Positions 1 to 9,395 of a stretch of 64,000 bases of DNA are shown one piece after another. Position numbers and translations under genes: made by a program. Position 1 is the first letter of the stretch. Each line of letters starts with the position of its first letter. A model generated the notes under the pieces. It was not told the DNA's origin. It worked only from the letters and a program-made list of their open reading frames with translations, and ran no database searches. This stretch comes from Cupriavidus sp. IDO (GTDB lineage Bacteria > Pseudomonadota > Gammaproteobacteria > Burkholderiales > Burkholderiaceae): contig NZ_JWMA01000014.1 of the NCBI RefSeq assembly GCF_000812465.1, positions 43,767 through 107,766 on the forward strand, in the 5' to 3' direction.

Positions 1-1114
1 GGGTGTGGCCCAGTGCCCGCGCGTGACGCAGCGCGGCCATGGTGTCGGCCGTTTCGCCGGACTGGGAGATCACCACCACCAGCGCGCGCGGATTGGGGAC
101 CGTCTGGCGGTAGCGGTATTCGCTCGCCACCTCGACCTGGGTCGGAATCCTGGCGATGCTTTCCAGCCAGTACTTGGCCGTGCAGCCGGAGTAGTAGCTG
201 GTGCCGCAAGCCAGGATCAGCACGCTGTCGATCTCGGCGAAGACCTCGCCGGCGCGCTCGCCGAACAGTGCCGGTGAAATGCCTTCAATGCCTTCGAGCG
301 TGTCGCCCAGCGCGCGCGGCTGCTCGAAGATTTCCTTCTGCATGAAATGACGGTACGGGCCCAGGTCCACCGAGGCGGCGTGGGCTTCGACCAGGCGCGC
401 TTCGCGCTCGACTGGGTGGTCGTTGGCGTCGTGGATGGTGACGCCGTCGAGCGTGATCTCGACCACATCGCCCTCTTCCAGGTAGATGATGCGGTTGGCG
501 GTGCCGGCCACGGCCAGCGCATCCGAGGCAAGGAAGGCCTCGTTCTCGCCCAGTGCCACCACCAGCGGCGAGCCGGCGCGCGCGCCGACCACACGGCCGG
601 GCTGGTCCTTGGCGAACACGGCAATGGCGTAGGCGCCGTGCAGGCGCTTGGTGACCGCACGCACCGAAGCGAACAGGTCGCCCCGTGTGGCGCCGCTCGG
701 GTAGGTGTAGGCCTGGTGGATCAGGTGGGCCACAACCTCGGTGTCGGTCTGCGACTCAAACCCGTAGCCCACCGCGCGCAGCTCTTCGCGCAGCGGCTCG
801 TAGTTCTCGATGATGCCGTTGTGCACCAGGGCGATGGTATCGCCGGACAGATGCGGGTGGGCATTGACGGTATCCGGCTTGCCATGCGTGGCCCAGCGGG
901 TGTGTGCCACGCCGGTGAAGCCGGCCAGGCCGGAAGCCTGCGTCTGCGCATCCAGATCGGCCACGCGCGACACGGTACGCGCGCGTTCGACCGCATCGTC
1001 GCGCACGACGGCGACGCCGCATGAGTCATAGCCGCGGTACTCGAGGCGGCGCAGGCCTTCGATCAGGACCGGAACGATATTGCGCGTGGAAACCGCGCCG
1101 ACGATGCCACACAT
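1..1114 (-). CDS. glmS: Glutamine--fructose-6-phosphate aminotransferase, 5' part (runs off the window)
   Basis: Makes glucosamine-6-phosphate from fructose-6-phosphate and glutamine, the entry step to UDP-GlcNAc for peptidoglycan and lipid A. The protein starts MCGIVGAVS, giving the N-terminal catalytic Cys2 of the class II glutamine amidotransferase domain, and continues with [13 protein letters not shown], typical of GlmS. About 371 codons are present out of the usual ~610, so the first sugar-isomerase domain is reached and the rest lies to the left. It sits 81 bases downstream of glmU on the same strand, the usual pairing. A GC-rich hairpin (7-bp stem, 1132-1150) lies in that gap just before its start and could affect read-through or ribosome access. 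Confidence 0.95.
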   Translation of the reverse strand, partial: MCGIVGAVSTRNIVPVLIEGLRRLEYRGYDSCGVAVVRDDAVERARTVSRVADLDAQTQASGLAGFTGVAHTRWATHGKPDTVNAHPHLSGDTIALVHNGIIENYEPLREELRAVGYGFESQTDTEVVAHLIHQAYTYPSGATRGDLFASVRAVTKRLHGAYAIAVFAKDQPGRVVGARAGSPLVVALGENEAFLASDALAVAGTANRIIYLEEGDVVEITLDGVTIHDANDHPVEREARLVEAHAASVDLGPYRHFMQKEIFEQPRALGDTLEGIEGISPALFGERAGEVFAEIDSVLILACGTSYYSGCTAKYWLESIARIPTQVEVASEYRYRQTVPNPRALVVVISQSGETADTMAALRHARALGHT

Positions 1115-1195
1115 GGTGAACCCCCGTTCATGGCGCCCTTCCCGGGCGCCGGAAATTGAATGCCAGTGAAAGCGCCTTCGCGGCGCCTCCCCTGC

Positions 1196-2560
1196 TTACT
1201 TTTTCGCTTGCTTGACCGGACGCTGCCAGGCGTCGACGGTCAGCTGCTTGGCCCGCGACAGTGTCAGCTTGTCGGCCGGCGCTTCCTTGGTGAGCGTGGT
1301 GCCCGCGCCCAGCGTGGCGCCGCGGCGCACCGTCACCGGCGCCACCAGCTGCGTGTCCGAGCCAATGAAGACATCGTCCTCGATCACCGTGCGGTGCTTG
1401 TTTACACCGTCATAGTTGCAGGTGATGGTGCCGGCGCCAATATTGACGCGCGAGCCCACTGTGGCGTCGCCCACATAAGCCAGGTGATTGGCCTTGCTGT
1501 GCGCGGCCACTTGCGCGTTTTTCACCTCGACGAAGTTGCCGATATGCACGTCCTCGCCCAGATCGGTGCCCGGGCGCAGGCGTGCGTACGGGCCGATCCG
1601 GCCGGCGGGGCCGATCTTCGCCTCGTCGATATGGCAGAACGGATGCACCAGCGCGCCGGCACCCACGGTACTGTTGCGGATCACGCAGTGCGCGCCGATC
1701 CGCGCCCCGTCGTCCAGGTGCACGCGGCCTTCGAACACACAGCCCACGTCGATCGTCACGTCGCGGCCGCAGGTCAGCTCGCCGCGCACGTCGATGCGTG
1801 CGGGGTCCAGCAGCGTCACGCCGGACTCCAGCAGGCGCCGTGCCAGGTTGTGCTGGTGGATGCGCTCCACTTCGGCCAGTTGCAGCTTGCTGTTCACGCC
1901 CAGCGTCTCCCACAGCGCGGCCGGCTGGGCCGAGACGATGTCGAGGCCCTCGGAAGCCGCGCGCTCGACGGTATCAGTCAGGTAGTACTCGCCCTGCGCG
2001 TTGTCGTTGCCCAGCGTGGAGAGCCAGCGGCGCAGATGGCCGGTGGGGCACACGATGATGCCGGTGTTGATCTCGCGGATGGCCCTGACCGCCTCGCTGG
2101 CGTCCTTCTGTTCGACGATGCGCACAATGCTGCCTGCCGCATCGCGCACAATCCGGCCGTATCCGGTAGGATCGGTCATCTCGACCGTGAGCACGCCAAA
2201 GCGCTCCGTGCCCGCCTCGGACACCAGTGCCTTGAGCGTCGCAGCCGTAGTGAGGGGCACGTCACCATAGAGAACCAAGGTGGGCTGGCTGTCGTCCAAC
2301 AGGGGAAGTGCCTGCATCACCGCATGGCCGGTGCCCAGCTGCTGGGCCTGCTCGGCAAAGGCGACGTCACCGGCACCCACGGCTTCGCGCACGCGATCGG
2401 CACCGTGGCCGACCACGACCACCAGCCGGGCAGGCGACAAGGCACGCGCCGTATCGAGGACGTGGGCAAGCATGGGGCGGCCGGCCACGGGATGGAGAAC
2501 CTTGGGCAAGTCGGAATTCATCCGCTTTCCCATGCCCGCGGCAAGAATGACGATATTCAC
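1196..2560 (-). CDS. glmU: Bifunctional UDP-GlcNAc pyrophosphorylase / glucosamine-1-phosphate N-acetyltransferase
   Basis: Cytoplasmic enzyme that acetylates GlcN-1-P and then uridylates it to UDP-GlcNAc. The N-terminal uridyltransferase signature [18 protein letters not shown] is at residues 6-23. The second half (about 250-454) shows left-handed beta-helix hexapeptide repeats such as [20 protein letters not shown] and the acetyl-CoA site around [13 protein letters not shown]. The length of 454 aa is normal for the family. It lies upstream of glmS on the same strand, so the two consecutive steps are probably co-expressed. Confidence 0.97.
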   Translation of the reverse strand: MNIVILAAGMGKRMNSDLPKVLHPVAGRPMLAHVLDTARALSPARLVVVVGHGADRVREAVGAGDVAFAEQAQQLGTGHAVMQALPLLDDSQPTLVLYGDVPLTTAATLKALVSEAGTERFGVLTVEMTDPTGYGRIVRDAAGSIVRIVEQKDASEAVRAIREINTGIIVCPTGHLRRWLSTLGNDNAQGEYYLTDTVERAASEGLDIVSAQPAALWETLGVNSKLQLAEVERIHQHNLARRLLESGVTLLDPARIDVRGELTCGRDVTIDVGCVFEGRVHLDDGARIGAHCVIRNSTVGAGALVHPFCHIDEAKIGPAGRIGPYARLRPGTDLGEDVHIGNFVEVKNAQVAAHSKANHLAYVGDATVGSRVNIGAGTITCNYDGVNKHRTVIEDDVFIGSDTQLVAPVTVRRGATLGAGTTLTKEAPADKLTLSRAKQLTVDAWQRPVKQAKK

Positions 2561-2745
2561 AAGGAGACCCCTCAGTGAGTGTGTCTAAAAATATTCTGGA
2601 ACGAGCCAACCGGGTGATTCGCAACGCGCGCCTCCCGGTATTGCCGAAAGCCTTCGCGCGGCCTCTGCCGAATCGCCGGAAGCCTTGTCAGGACTGGGCT
2701 GGCGGGCGATCAGGCAGCCCATTCAGGATGCGCGCCGATTTTAAC

Positions 2746-3681
2746 ATGACGGTTTCTGCGCAATACGGGACTGTTTCCGATTTTCACAACCGCTGGACCC
2801 GGCGTTTCATCACGGCATTCGCCGCCACGGTGCTTTGCGCCTGCAGTGCGATGAAGGTCGGTTACCAGCAGGGTGATCGGCTGGCGTACTGGTGGATCGA
2901 CCATTATGTCGACGTCAGCGCCGCCCAGGAGCCGCCCACGCGCGAAGCCATCGCCCGCTTCTTCGCCTGGCATCGCAAGGCGCAGTTGCCGGAAATCTCG
3001 GCGCTGCTGACGCAGGCGAAGTCACAGGTGCAGCAACCGGTCACGCCCGCCATGGTCGGGCAGTTCCAGGATGCCAGCCAGCGGCTGGCACGGCAGTCGT
3101 TCGAGTACGCCATGCCCGACCTGGCCGACCTGCTGCTGACGCTGAAGCCGGAGCAGATCGACCGCATGGACAAGAAGTTCGCCGAAGGCAACACCAAGTA
3201 TCGCAAGAAATTCCTGAGCGGCGACGCCGGCGACCGCGAGGACGCCCGCTACGACAAGGTGATGGACTACGCCAAGTTGATCTACGGCCGTTTCTCGGAC
3301 GAGCAGGAGAAAGCCATCCGCGCCGCCGTCGTCCCCGTGGTGCGGGGCGCCGATGCGCGCTATGCCGAACGGATCAGGCGGCAACAGGAATGGCTGGCGC
3401 TGGCGCGGCAGGTGCAGGCGACCCATCCGCCCAAGGCGCAGGTGCTGGACATGCTGCGCCACTACGGCGAGCACTGGCAGAATCCGCCCGGCAAGGCCCG
3501 GGCCGCGAGCTACGAAGCCAACAACGAGGCTGGCATTGCGCTGACGGTGACAATCGCCAACCTGACCACGCCGGCGCAGAAGGCGCACGCGGCCGAGCGG
3601 TTCCAGAAGTGGATCGACGACACGCAGGCGCTGATGCGCGAGAAACATGGCGGCGCGGCGCAGGCGGCGGTCAGCTACTAA
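2746..3681 (+). CDS. DUF6279-type putative lipoprotein
   Basis: Putative exported lipoprotein of 311 aa with no known biochemical role. The frame stays open further upstream, but I choose the ATG at 2746 because it is followed by a basic n-region, a hydrophobic stretch and a lipobox-like LCAC. The mature part begins after that Cys (SAMKVGYQQGDRLAYWWIDHY) and is rich in charged helices, which matches the DUF6279 family as I recall it. It stands alone on the plus strand between two minus-strand genes. The family assignment is from memory of the motif around YWWIDHYVD. Confidence 0.75.
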   Translation: MTVSAQYGTVSDFHNRWTRRFITAFAATVLCACSAMKVGYQQGDRLAYWWIDHYVDVSAAQEPPTREAIARFFAWHRKAQLPEISALLTQAKSQVQQPVTPAMVGQFQDASQRLARQSFEYAMPDLADLLLTLKPEQIDRMDKKFAEGNTKYRKKFLSGDAGDREDARYDKVMDYAKLIYGRFSDEQEKAIRAAVVPVVRGADARYAERIRRQQEWLALARQVQATHPPKAQVLDMLRHYGEHWQNPPGKARAASYEANNEAGIALTVTIANLTTPAQKAHAAERFQKWIDDTQALMREKHGGAAQAAVSY

Positions 3682-3703
3682 GCTTTGCCCACCTCGCAAA
3701 ACA

Positions 3704-3729
3704 AGAACGGCCGCATCAGCGGCCGTTCT
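3704..3729 (-). terminator. Intrinsic terminator for ttcA
   Basis: Perfect 11-bp stem (AGAACGGCCGC / GCGGCCGTTCT) with an ATCA loop. Read on the minus strand the stem is followed by TTGTTTTG, which suits termination of ttcA. It lies between convergent genes, so it may also slow transcripts of the lipoprotein gene. Confidence 0.8.
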
Positions 3730-3744
3730 GTCGGGCAGAGCAGC

Positions 3745-4677
3745 TTACTCCGCGCTGGCCGGCACCGCCGGCACCGCGGCAGGCCGCTCGAAGCGCACGA
3801 ACTCCAGCCGGTTCTCTTCCACGCCACCGGCAAACACCAGCGGCTGCTGCTGGAAGGTGGTTTCACCGAACAGTGACGCCTCATCCACCTTGGCCAGGCC
3901 CGTGGCCAGCCCGGTGAACGGGAACAGGTCGGTATCCGCCAGGTGCGATGGCACTACGTTGCGCAGCGCCGCGAAGATGTTGTCGATGCGGCCCGGGTTC
4001 TGGCGCTCCCAGTCCTGCAGCATCTCGCTGACCTTCTTGCGCTGCAGGTTTTCCTGCGAGCCGCACAGGTTGCACGGGATGATCGGGAATTCCATCGCGC
4101 GCGCATACGACGCAATGTCCTTCTCCGAGCAATACGCCAGCGGGCGGATCACGATGTGCTGGCCGTCGTCGGTCGACAGCTTGGGCGGCATCGCCTTCAT
4201 CTTGCCGCCGAAGAACATGTTCAGGAAGAAGGTCTGGACGATGTCGTCGCGGTGGTGGCCCAGCGCGATCTTGTTGGCGCCCAACTCTTTGGCGGTGCGG
4301 TAGATCACGCCGCGGCGCAGGCGCGAGCACAGCGAGCAGGTGGTCTTGCCCTCGGGCACCTTCTCCTTGACGATCGAGTAGGTGTCCGCCTCGACGATCA
4401 CATATTCCACGCCAACGGACTTCAGGTACTCCGGCAGGATGTGTTCCGGGAAGCCGGGCTGCTTCTGGTCCAGGTTCATCGCGATCAGCTTGAACTTGAT
4501 CGGCGCGCGCTTCTGCAGCGCCATCAGGACCGACAGCATGGTGTACGAGTCCTTGCCGCCACTCATGCAGACGAGCACGGTATCGCCGTCCTCGATCATG
4601 CCGAAGTCGCCGATGGCCTTGCCGGTTTGCGATTGCAGCCTCGTCTCGAGGCGATAGAAGTTATTGGAGTGGCTCAT
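3745..4677 (-). CDS. ttcA: tRNA 2-thiocytidine(32) synthetase TtcA
   Basis: Iron-sulfur, ATP-dependent enzyme that thiolates C32 of certain tRNAs. The PP-loop SGGKDS is at residues 39-44. The two conserved CxxC pairs, CSLC (114-117) and CNLC (202-205), supply the [4Fe-4S] ligands. HHRDD after residue 140 is also typical. The length of 310 aa fits, and the gene ends at an intrinsic terminator. Confidence 0.95.
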   Translation of the reverse strand: MSHSNNFYRLETRLQSQTGKAIGDFGMIEDGDTVLVCMSGGKDSYTMLSVLMALQKRAPIKFKLIAMNLDQKQPGFPEHILPEYLKSVGVEYVIVEADTYSIVKEKVPEGKTTCSLCSRLRRGVIYRTAKELGANKIALGHHRDDIVQTFFLNMFFGGKMKAMPPKLSTDDGQHIVIRPLAYCSEKDIASYARAMEFPIIPCNLCGSQENLQRKKVSEMLQDWERQNPGRIDNIFAALRNVVPSHLADTDLFPFTGLATGLAKVDEASLFGETTFQQQPLVFAGGVEENRLEFVRFERPAAVPAVPASAE

Positions 4678-4787
4678 GGCGCATACCTGCTACGTGGCGC
4701 CCGCCGGATGGAATGGCCGGCCTGGCGCAAAAAGGGGCCCACATTTTACTTGAGGCGCTGGCGCGCTGCCGGGGCTCCGGTGCGCGG

Positions 4788-5189
4788 TCAGTTGCGCTTG
4801 ATGTGGAAGACTTCAACGCCCACTGAATCGCAGTCCGGGTACACATCCGGCTTCTCGGTGGACACGCGCACCGCGCGCACCTTGGGGTGCTTCAGCATGG
4901 CACGCGCCACGTCGTCGCACAGGGTTTCCTGCAGGTGCACGTGGCCCAGCGCCATGCGCTCGGCCACGGTGTTGCGCATGAAGTCGTAGTCCACGACTTC
5001 GTCCAGCTTGTCGGCGTGCGGCGTGCTTTGTGCCAGCGGCACGAACAGGTCGATATTGATCAGCACCCGCTGCTCGCCCTTCTTCTCGAACTCGTGCACG
5101 CCGATATTGATCTGCACTTCGTAGTTGCGCAGGAACATGCGGCGGCAGTCTTGCAGGCTGGGGTGGGAAAGGGCGGCGAGCATGGTCAT
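4788..5189 (-). CDS. folB: Dihydroneopterin aldolase
   Basis: Folate-pathway enzyme converting dihydroneopterin to hydroxymethyl-dihydropterin and glycolaldehyde. The 133-aa protein carries the family patterns RNYEVQINIGVHEFEKKGEQRV, VVDYDFMRNTV and a C-terminal STEKPDVYPDCDSVGVEV. The downstream SDR-type reductase gene is on the same strand 72 bases upstream of it, so the two pterin genes probably form one transcript. Confidence 0.92.
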   Translation of the reverse strand: MTMLAALSHPSLQDCRRMFLRNYEVQINIGVHEFEKKGEQRVLINIDLFVPLAQSTPHADKLDEVVDYDFMRNTVAERMALGHVHLQETLCDDVARAMLKHPKVRAVRVSTEKPDVYPDCDSVGVEVFHIKRN

Positions 5190-5261
5190 GGTGAGCTACG
5201 AAGGGGAAAAGCGATTCAAGGCAGGCGTGCCGCGCCACATGGGCGCTGTACGGCCTGGAGG

Positions 5262-6107
5262 TCATTCATCGGTCAGGAACATCACGTCGCGCGACAGCGG
5301 CATCAGGTGCTGCCCGCCATCCACGTACAGGGTGGTGCCGGTCACCGCGCGCGCCTGCGCCAGGTAAGCCACGGCCTGGGCGATGTCTTCCGGCGTGGAA
5401 GACTGGCCCAGCGGCGTGACGCGGTGCGCGCGCCGGAAGCTCTGCTCCGACTGCTCGCCGGACACCAGTGTAATGCCCGGCGCCACGCCGACCACCCGCA
5501 GCCGCGGCGCCAGCGCCTGTGCCAGTTGCACGGTGGCGGTCTGCAGCGCAGACTTGGAGAGCGTGTACGACAGAAAGTCCGGATTCAGGTTGTCGAGCTT
5601 CTGGTCGAGCAGGTTGATCACCACGCCGCGCGGCTCGGCTGCGGTGGTGCCGGCAGCGCCCAGCGCCTTGTGCAGTTCGCGCGCCAGCAGCAGCGGCGCG
5701 GCGACGTTGGTGCGCATATGCGTATCGAGCGACGCATACGAGAAGCTGGTCGCCACGTCGTACTGGAACAGCGAGGCGTTGTTGACCAGGCAGGTCGGCA
5801 CACCGAGCGCGGCCGTGCAGGCGGCGATCAGCTGCGCGGTGGCGGCTTCGTCGGCCAGGTCGGCACGCAGCACGGCGGCGCGGCGGCCGGCGGCGCGGAT
5901 CTGCGTGGCCAGCACCTCGGCTTCGTCGACCGAGCGGTGGCAGTGCACGGCCACGTCCCAGCCTTGCGCGGCCAGTTCGAGCGCAATGGCGCGGCCGAGC
6001 CGGCGGGCGCCGCCGGTCACGAGCGCCACGCCGCGGGCGGCGCCGGTCGGGTGCCCCGGGGCCGGTGCACCACCGGGTGCGCTTGCAGGGGATTTGGATG
6101 CTGGCAT
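5262..6107 (-). CDS. SDR-family oxidoreductase, pteridine reductase / FolM-like
   Basis: NAD(P)H-dependent short-chain dehydrogenase of 281 aa. The Rossmann motif TGGARRLGRA starts near residue 31, NNAS is at 109-112, and the catalytic pair is Tyr181/Lys185 (YTLSK). The TGGARRLG form, the missing glycine-rich variant of ordinary FabG, and the position next to folB point to dihydromonapterin or pteridine reduction (FolM-like). The first ~25 residues are a Pro/Ala-rich extension of unknown use. Its start is only 15 bases from the start of the divergent methyltransferase gene, so the promoters must overlap the coding regions. Confidence 0.8.
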   Translation of the reverse strand: MPASKSPASAPGGAPAPGHPTGAARGVALVTGGARRLGRAIALELAAQGWDVAVHCHRSVDEAEVLATQIRAAGRRAAVLRADLADEAATAQLIAACTAALGVPTCLVNNASLFQYDVATSFSYASLDTHMRTNVAAPLLLARELHKALGAAGTTAAEPRGVVINLLDQKLDNLNPDFLSYTLSKSALQTATVQLAQALAPRLRVVGVAPGITLVSGEQSEQSFRRAHRVTPLGQSSTPEDIAQAVAYLAQARAVTGTTLYVDGGQHLMPLSRDVMFLTDE

Positions 6108-6108
6108 T

Positions 6109-6114
6109 GCTACA
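6109..6114 (+). promoter_or_regulatory. Extended -10 promoter element for the methyltransferase gene
   Basis: TGCTACAAT gives a TACAAT -10 box preceded by TGn, and the ATG follows 8 bases later. No Shine-Dalgarno sequence lies between them. The predicted transcription start is at or next to the start codon. No good -35 is visible, which agrees with an extended -10 promoter. Confidence 0.5.
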
Positions 6115-6122
6115 ATCGCGAA

Positions 6123-7325
6123 ATGCAGAAAGCCGCTAGTTTACCCCTTCCCCCCGCCGACGCGCTGGCCGCCTCCGACTCGCTGGCCACGCGCATCGGC
6201 GAAACCATCGATGCGGCCGGCGGCTGGCTCGGATTCGATCGCTATATGTCGCTGGCGCTCTACGCGCCCGGACTCGGCTACTACAGCGGCGGCGCCGCCA
6301 AATTCGGCCGCGACGCGCGCGACGGCAGCGACTTCATCACCGCGCCCGAACTCTCCCCCTTCTTCGCCCGCACGCTGGCGCGCCAGTTCGCGCCGCTGCT
6401 GGCGCAAGGGCTGCCGCGCCTGCTCGAATTCGGCGCCGGCACCGGCCGGCTTGCCGCCGACCTGCTGCTCGCGCTCGAACAGGATGGCCAGTTGCCGCAG
6501 GAATACGCAATCGTCGAACTGTCGGGCGAACTGCGTGCGCGCCAGCAGGCGACGCTGGCGCAGCGCGCGCCGCATCTGGCGCAGCGGGCAGTCTGGCTCG
6601 ACACGCTGCCGGAGCATTTCGAAGGCGTGGTGGTCGGCAATGAGGTGCTGGACGCCATGCCGGTGCGCCTGTTCGCGCGCAAGGGCGGACGCTGGCACGA
6701 ACGCGGGGTGGCCCGCAGCGTCGCCGGCGACGACAGCACCAGCGCCCACGCCTTCACGTTCGAAGACCGCCTGCTGGCCGAGGCCGATATCCCGGAAGCG
6801 CTGCACGCGATTCCTGGCGACTACGACGTCGTCACCGAAACCCACGCCGAAGCCGAAGGCTTTGCCCGTGCGGTGGGGGCGATGCTGGCGCGCGGCGCGG
6901 CGTTTTTCATCGACTACGGCTTTCCCGCCAGCGAGTACTACCACCCGCAACGCGCCGGCGGCACCCTGATGTGCCACTACCGGCACCACGCGCACCCGGA
7001 CCCCTTCCTCTACCCCGGCCTGCAGGACATCACCGCGCACGTGAACTTCAGCGGCATCGCGCACGCGGCTGTCGACGCCGGGCTGACCGTGGCGGGATTC
7101 GCCTCGCAGGCGCGCTTCCTGATGAACGCCGGCATCACCGACCTGCTGATGACGCTCGATCCGTCCGACGCCCGCACCTTCCTGCCGGCCGCCAACGCGG
7201 TGCAGAAGCTGCTTTCGGAAGCGGAGATGGGCGAACTGTTCAAGGTCATCGCCCTGACGCGCGGCCTGGACGACGGCGAGCCGCTGGCAGGCTTCGCGCG
7301 CGGCGACCGCTGCCACGCGCTGTAG
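6123..7325 (+). CDS. MidA/NDUFAF7-family class I SAM-dependent methyltransferase
   Basis: Protein of 400 aa resembling the DUF185 family, whose mitochondrial member NDUFAF7 dimethylates an arginine in respiratory complex I. The N-terminal part has FDRYMSLALYAPGLGYYSGG and DFITAPELSPFF, and the SAM-binding motif EFGAGTGRLA is at residues 102-111. Both are characteristic. The long open frame upstream of 6123 is antisense to the folB-side SDR and is not part of the gene. A complex I role here is inferred from the family. Confidence 0.85.
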   Translation: MQKAASLPLPPADALAASDSLATRIGETIDAAGGWLGFDRYMSLALYAPGLGYYSGGAAKFGRDARDGSDFITAPELSPFFARTLARQFAPLLAQGLPRLLEFGAGTGRLAADLLLALEQDGQLPQEYAIVELSGELRARQQATLAQRAPHLAQRAVWLDTLPEHFEGVVVGNEVLDAMPVRLFARKGGRWHERGVARSVAGDDSTSAHAFTFEDRLLAEADIPEALHAIPGDYDVVTETHAEAEGFARAVGAMLARGAAFFIDYGFPASEYYHPQRAGGTLMCHYRHHAHPDPFLYPGLQDITAHVNFSGIAHAAVDAGLTVAGFASQARFLMNAGITDLLMTLDPSDARTFLPAANAVQKLLSEAEMGELFKVIALTRGLDDGEPLAGFARGDRCHAL

Positions 7326-7332
7326 GCCGGCC

Positions 7333-7527
7333 ATGTTGCGCTGGACCTTCACCATCTTCCTGAGCGTGGTCATACTGTCCGCGGCGCTGCCGTGGCTGCA
7401 GAAGATCGGGCTGGGCCGGCTGCCGGGAGACGTGCGTTTCCGGCTGTTCGGGCGCGAGTATGTGCTGCCGTTTGCTTCGACGATCCTGCTGTCGATGGTG
7501 GCATTGGTGATCGGGAAGCTGCTTTAG
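7333..7527 (+). CDS. DUF2905 small membrane protein
   Basis: A 64-aa protein with two hydrophobic segments (about residues 5-20 and 47-63) separated by the conserved stretch GLGRLPGDVRF, typical of DUF2905. It starts 7 bases after the methyltransferase stop, so the two are co-transcribed. Function unknown; inner-membrane location is inferred. Confidence 0.85.
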   Translation: MLRWTFTIFLSVVILSAALPWLQKIGLGRLPGDVRFRLFGREYVLPFASTILLSMVALVIGKLL

Positions 7528-7579
7528 AACCCATTTCACAATGAAGAAGGGGACCCTTCTTCATTGTGAAATGGGTTCT
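7526..7579. repeat. Perfect 26-bp inverted repeat, probable bidirectional terminator or REP-like element
   Basis: Left arm 7526-7551 and right arm 7554-7579 are exact reverse complements around a 2-base centre. The repeat overlaps the last two bases of the DUF2905 stop codon and lies between convergent genes. It has no strong T-tract and is AT-richer than its surroundings, so it may be an inserted palindromic element that now works as a transcription end. Confidence 0.85.
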
Positions 7580-7591
7580 TAGTCCAGTGAA

Positions 7592-8446
7592 TCACTTGAC
7601 CGCTCCGACGGTGAAGCCCTCCACAAAGCGGTCAAGAAAACTGTTGTAAAGCACCGCCACCGGCACGCTGACAATCAGGCACGCCCCCATCAGCGAGCCC
7701 CAGAAATAGACATCGCCCCGCACCAGGAAGGTCGGCACGCCGACGCTCACCGTGTACTGCGACGAACTGGTGATGAAGGTCAGGGCGTAGACGAACTCCT
7801 GCATCGCCAGCGTCATGCTGAAGATGACCACGGTCAGTATCCCGCTCGACGACAGCGGCACCACCACCTTCAGGAAGGCGCCGAAGCGGCTCAGGCCGTC
7901 CATCATGGCGGCCTCCTCGATATCGCGCGGCACGGCCTTGAAGAAGCCCATCATCAGCCAGCTGCAGAACGGCACCGTGAAGCTCGGGTACACCAGCACC
8001 AGCGACCAGAGCGAATCCTGCAGGCCCAGCGCGCCGATGATGCGCGAGAACGGGATGAACAGGATGGTGGGCGGGATCAGGTAGGTCAGGAAGATGCCGA
8101 TGGCCCACTGCCGGCCCCAGCGCCCTGACAGGCGGGCCAGGCTGTAGCCGGCGGGCACCGCCAGGAGCAGCGTGATCCCCACCACGCCCGCGGCCACCGC
8201 CAGCGTATTGAGCACCCAGCGCAGGTAACGGGTCTCGCCGAACAGTATGCGCAGGTTCTCCATCGTGGGCGGCAGGTTGAACAGGAACGGGTTGTTGGCG
8301 GTGTTGATCAGGTCGTGCACATCCTTGAAGGTCGTGATCAGCATCCAGTAGAAGGGAAACGCGCAGAACGCCGCGAACGCGGCGACCAGCCCGAAATGGA
8401 CGCCGCGAGCGGCCCGGCGTCGCCAGATGAATGTGGCGGCGCGCAT
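7592..8446 (-). CDS. Carbohydrate-type ABC transporter permease (MalG/UgpE family)
   Basis: Inner-membrane permease of 284 aa with several hydrophobic helices. The cytoplasmic EAA loop is EEAAMMDGLSRFGAFLKVVVPLSSSG, where the ATPase docks. It is the last gene of the four-gene importer on this strand and starts 1 base after the stop of the partner permease. The C-terminal VEGFTVGAVK is typical of CUT1 family MalG-like subunits. The substrate cannot be read from the sequence. Confidence 0.9.
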   Translation of the reverse strand: MRAATFIWRRRAARGVHFGLVAAFAAFCAFPFYWMLITTFKDVHDLINTANNPFLFNLPPTMENLRILFGETRYLRWVLNTLAVAAGVVGITLLLAVPAGYSLARLSGRWGRQWAIGIFLTYLIPPTILFIPFSRIIGALGLQDSLWSLVLVYPSFTVPFCSWLMMGFFKAVPRDIEEAAMMDGLSRFGAFLKVVVPLSSSGILTVVIFSMTLAMQEFVYALTFITSSSQYTVSVGVPTFLVRGDVYFWGSLMGACLIVSVPVAVLYNSFLDRFVEGFTVGAVK

Positions 8447-8447
8447 C

Positions 8448-9395
8448 TCAGGTCACCTCGGCGCGACGCGCCAGGGTCAGCAGCACGATCACGACGGCCA
8501 CCAGCACCGGGAACAGGAACAGCGAGATGGCGGCACCTTCGGCCAGGTCGCCGCCCTGGATGCCGGTGAAGAACGCCAGGCTGGCCAGCACCTGGGTGGT
8601 GTCATAGGGCCCGCCCCGGGTCAGCACATAGATGATGATCATGTCGGTGAAGGTGAACACGATGCCGAACAGCAGCGCCACCAGCATGATGGGCATCACC
8701 AGCGGGATGTTGATAAGGAACAGGTGCCGCCAGAAGCCGGCGCCGTCCATGGCGGCGGCGTCGTGGATATCCTGCGGGATGCCGCTCAGGCCCGCGAGGA
8801 TGATCACCGTGGCCAGTGGCAGCAGGCGCCAGACATCTACCACAATGACCGAGGCCATCGCCAGGTTCGGCTGGCCGAGCCACACCGGCCAGTTGTGCAC
8901 CCCCAGCACGCCGACCGCGGCCAGGGTCCAGTTGATGATGCTGTAGACCGGGTCGAAGATCCACAGCCAGCCGATGGTGCCGAGCGAGATCGGCGCCACC
9001 CAGGGCAGCAGGATCAGCAGGCGCACCAGCCATTTGCCGCGGAAGTCCCGGTACAAGGCCATGGCCAGCATCTTGGCCAGCACCACCACCAGCGCCTGTG
9101 ACACCAGCGTGAAGACCAGCGCGTTGCGCAGCGAACGCCAGAATGTGCCGCTTTCCAGCACGCGCCGGAAGTTCTCCAGGCCGACGAAGTGCAGCACCTG
9201 GCTGCCGACCGTGGCATCCGAGAGGCTGTAGTAGATCGACAGCAGGAACGGAAAGCCGACCAGCAGCGCGATATAGATCACCGCCGGGGCGAGCATGGCG
9301 CGGCCGAGCCAGCGGTCGTCGTCGGCCAGGCGCTGAGCGGGCTGCCTCGCCACGTCCTGCACTGGCTGCCCGGTGGCGATGTGCAGCGGTTTCAC
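8448..9395 (-). CDS. Carbohydrate-type ABC transporter permease (MalF/UgpA family)
   Basis: Partner permease of 315 aa with about six membrane segments. The EAA-type loop is HDAAAMDGAGFWRHLFLINIPLVMP. The start overlaps the stop of the ATPase gene by 4 bases (9392-9395), so translation is coupled. With the other permease it forms the membrane channel of a CUT1-type importer. Confidence 0.9.
   Translation of the reverse strand: MKPLHIATGQPVQDVARQPAQRLADDDRWLGRAMLAPAVIYIALLVGFPFLLSIYYSLSDATVGSQVLHFVGLENFRRVLESGTFWRSLRNALVFTLVSQALVVVLAKMLAMALYRDFRGKWLVRLLILLPWVAPISLGTIGWLWIFDPVYSIINWTLAAVGVLGVHNWPVWLGQPNLAMASVIVVDVWRLLPLATVIILAGLSGIPQDIHDAAAMDGAGFWRHLFLINIPLVMPIMLVALLFGIVFTFTDMIIIYVLTRGGPYDTTQVLASLAFFTGIQGGDLAEGAAISLFLFPVLVAVVIVLLTLARRAEVT

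Noticed and set aside
1160..2578. Long plus-strand open frame (472 codons) over glmU
   Set aside because: It is antisense to a clear glmU and has a His/Arg/Ala-rich composition typical of a shadow frame in GC-rich DNA.
4887..6122. Long plus-strand frame joined to the methyltransferase gene
   Set aside because: This part is antisense to folB and the SDR gene; the family start of the methyltransferase is at 6123.
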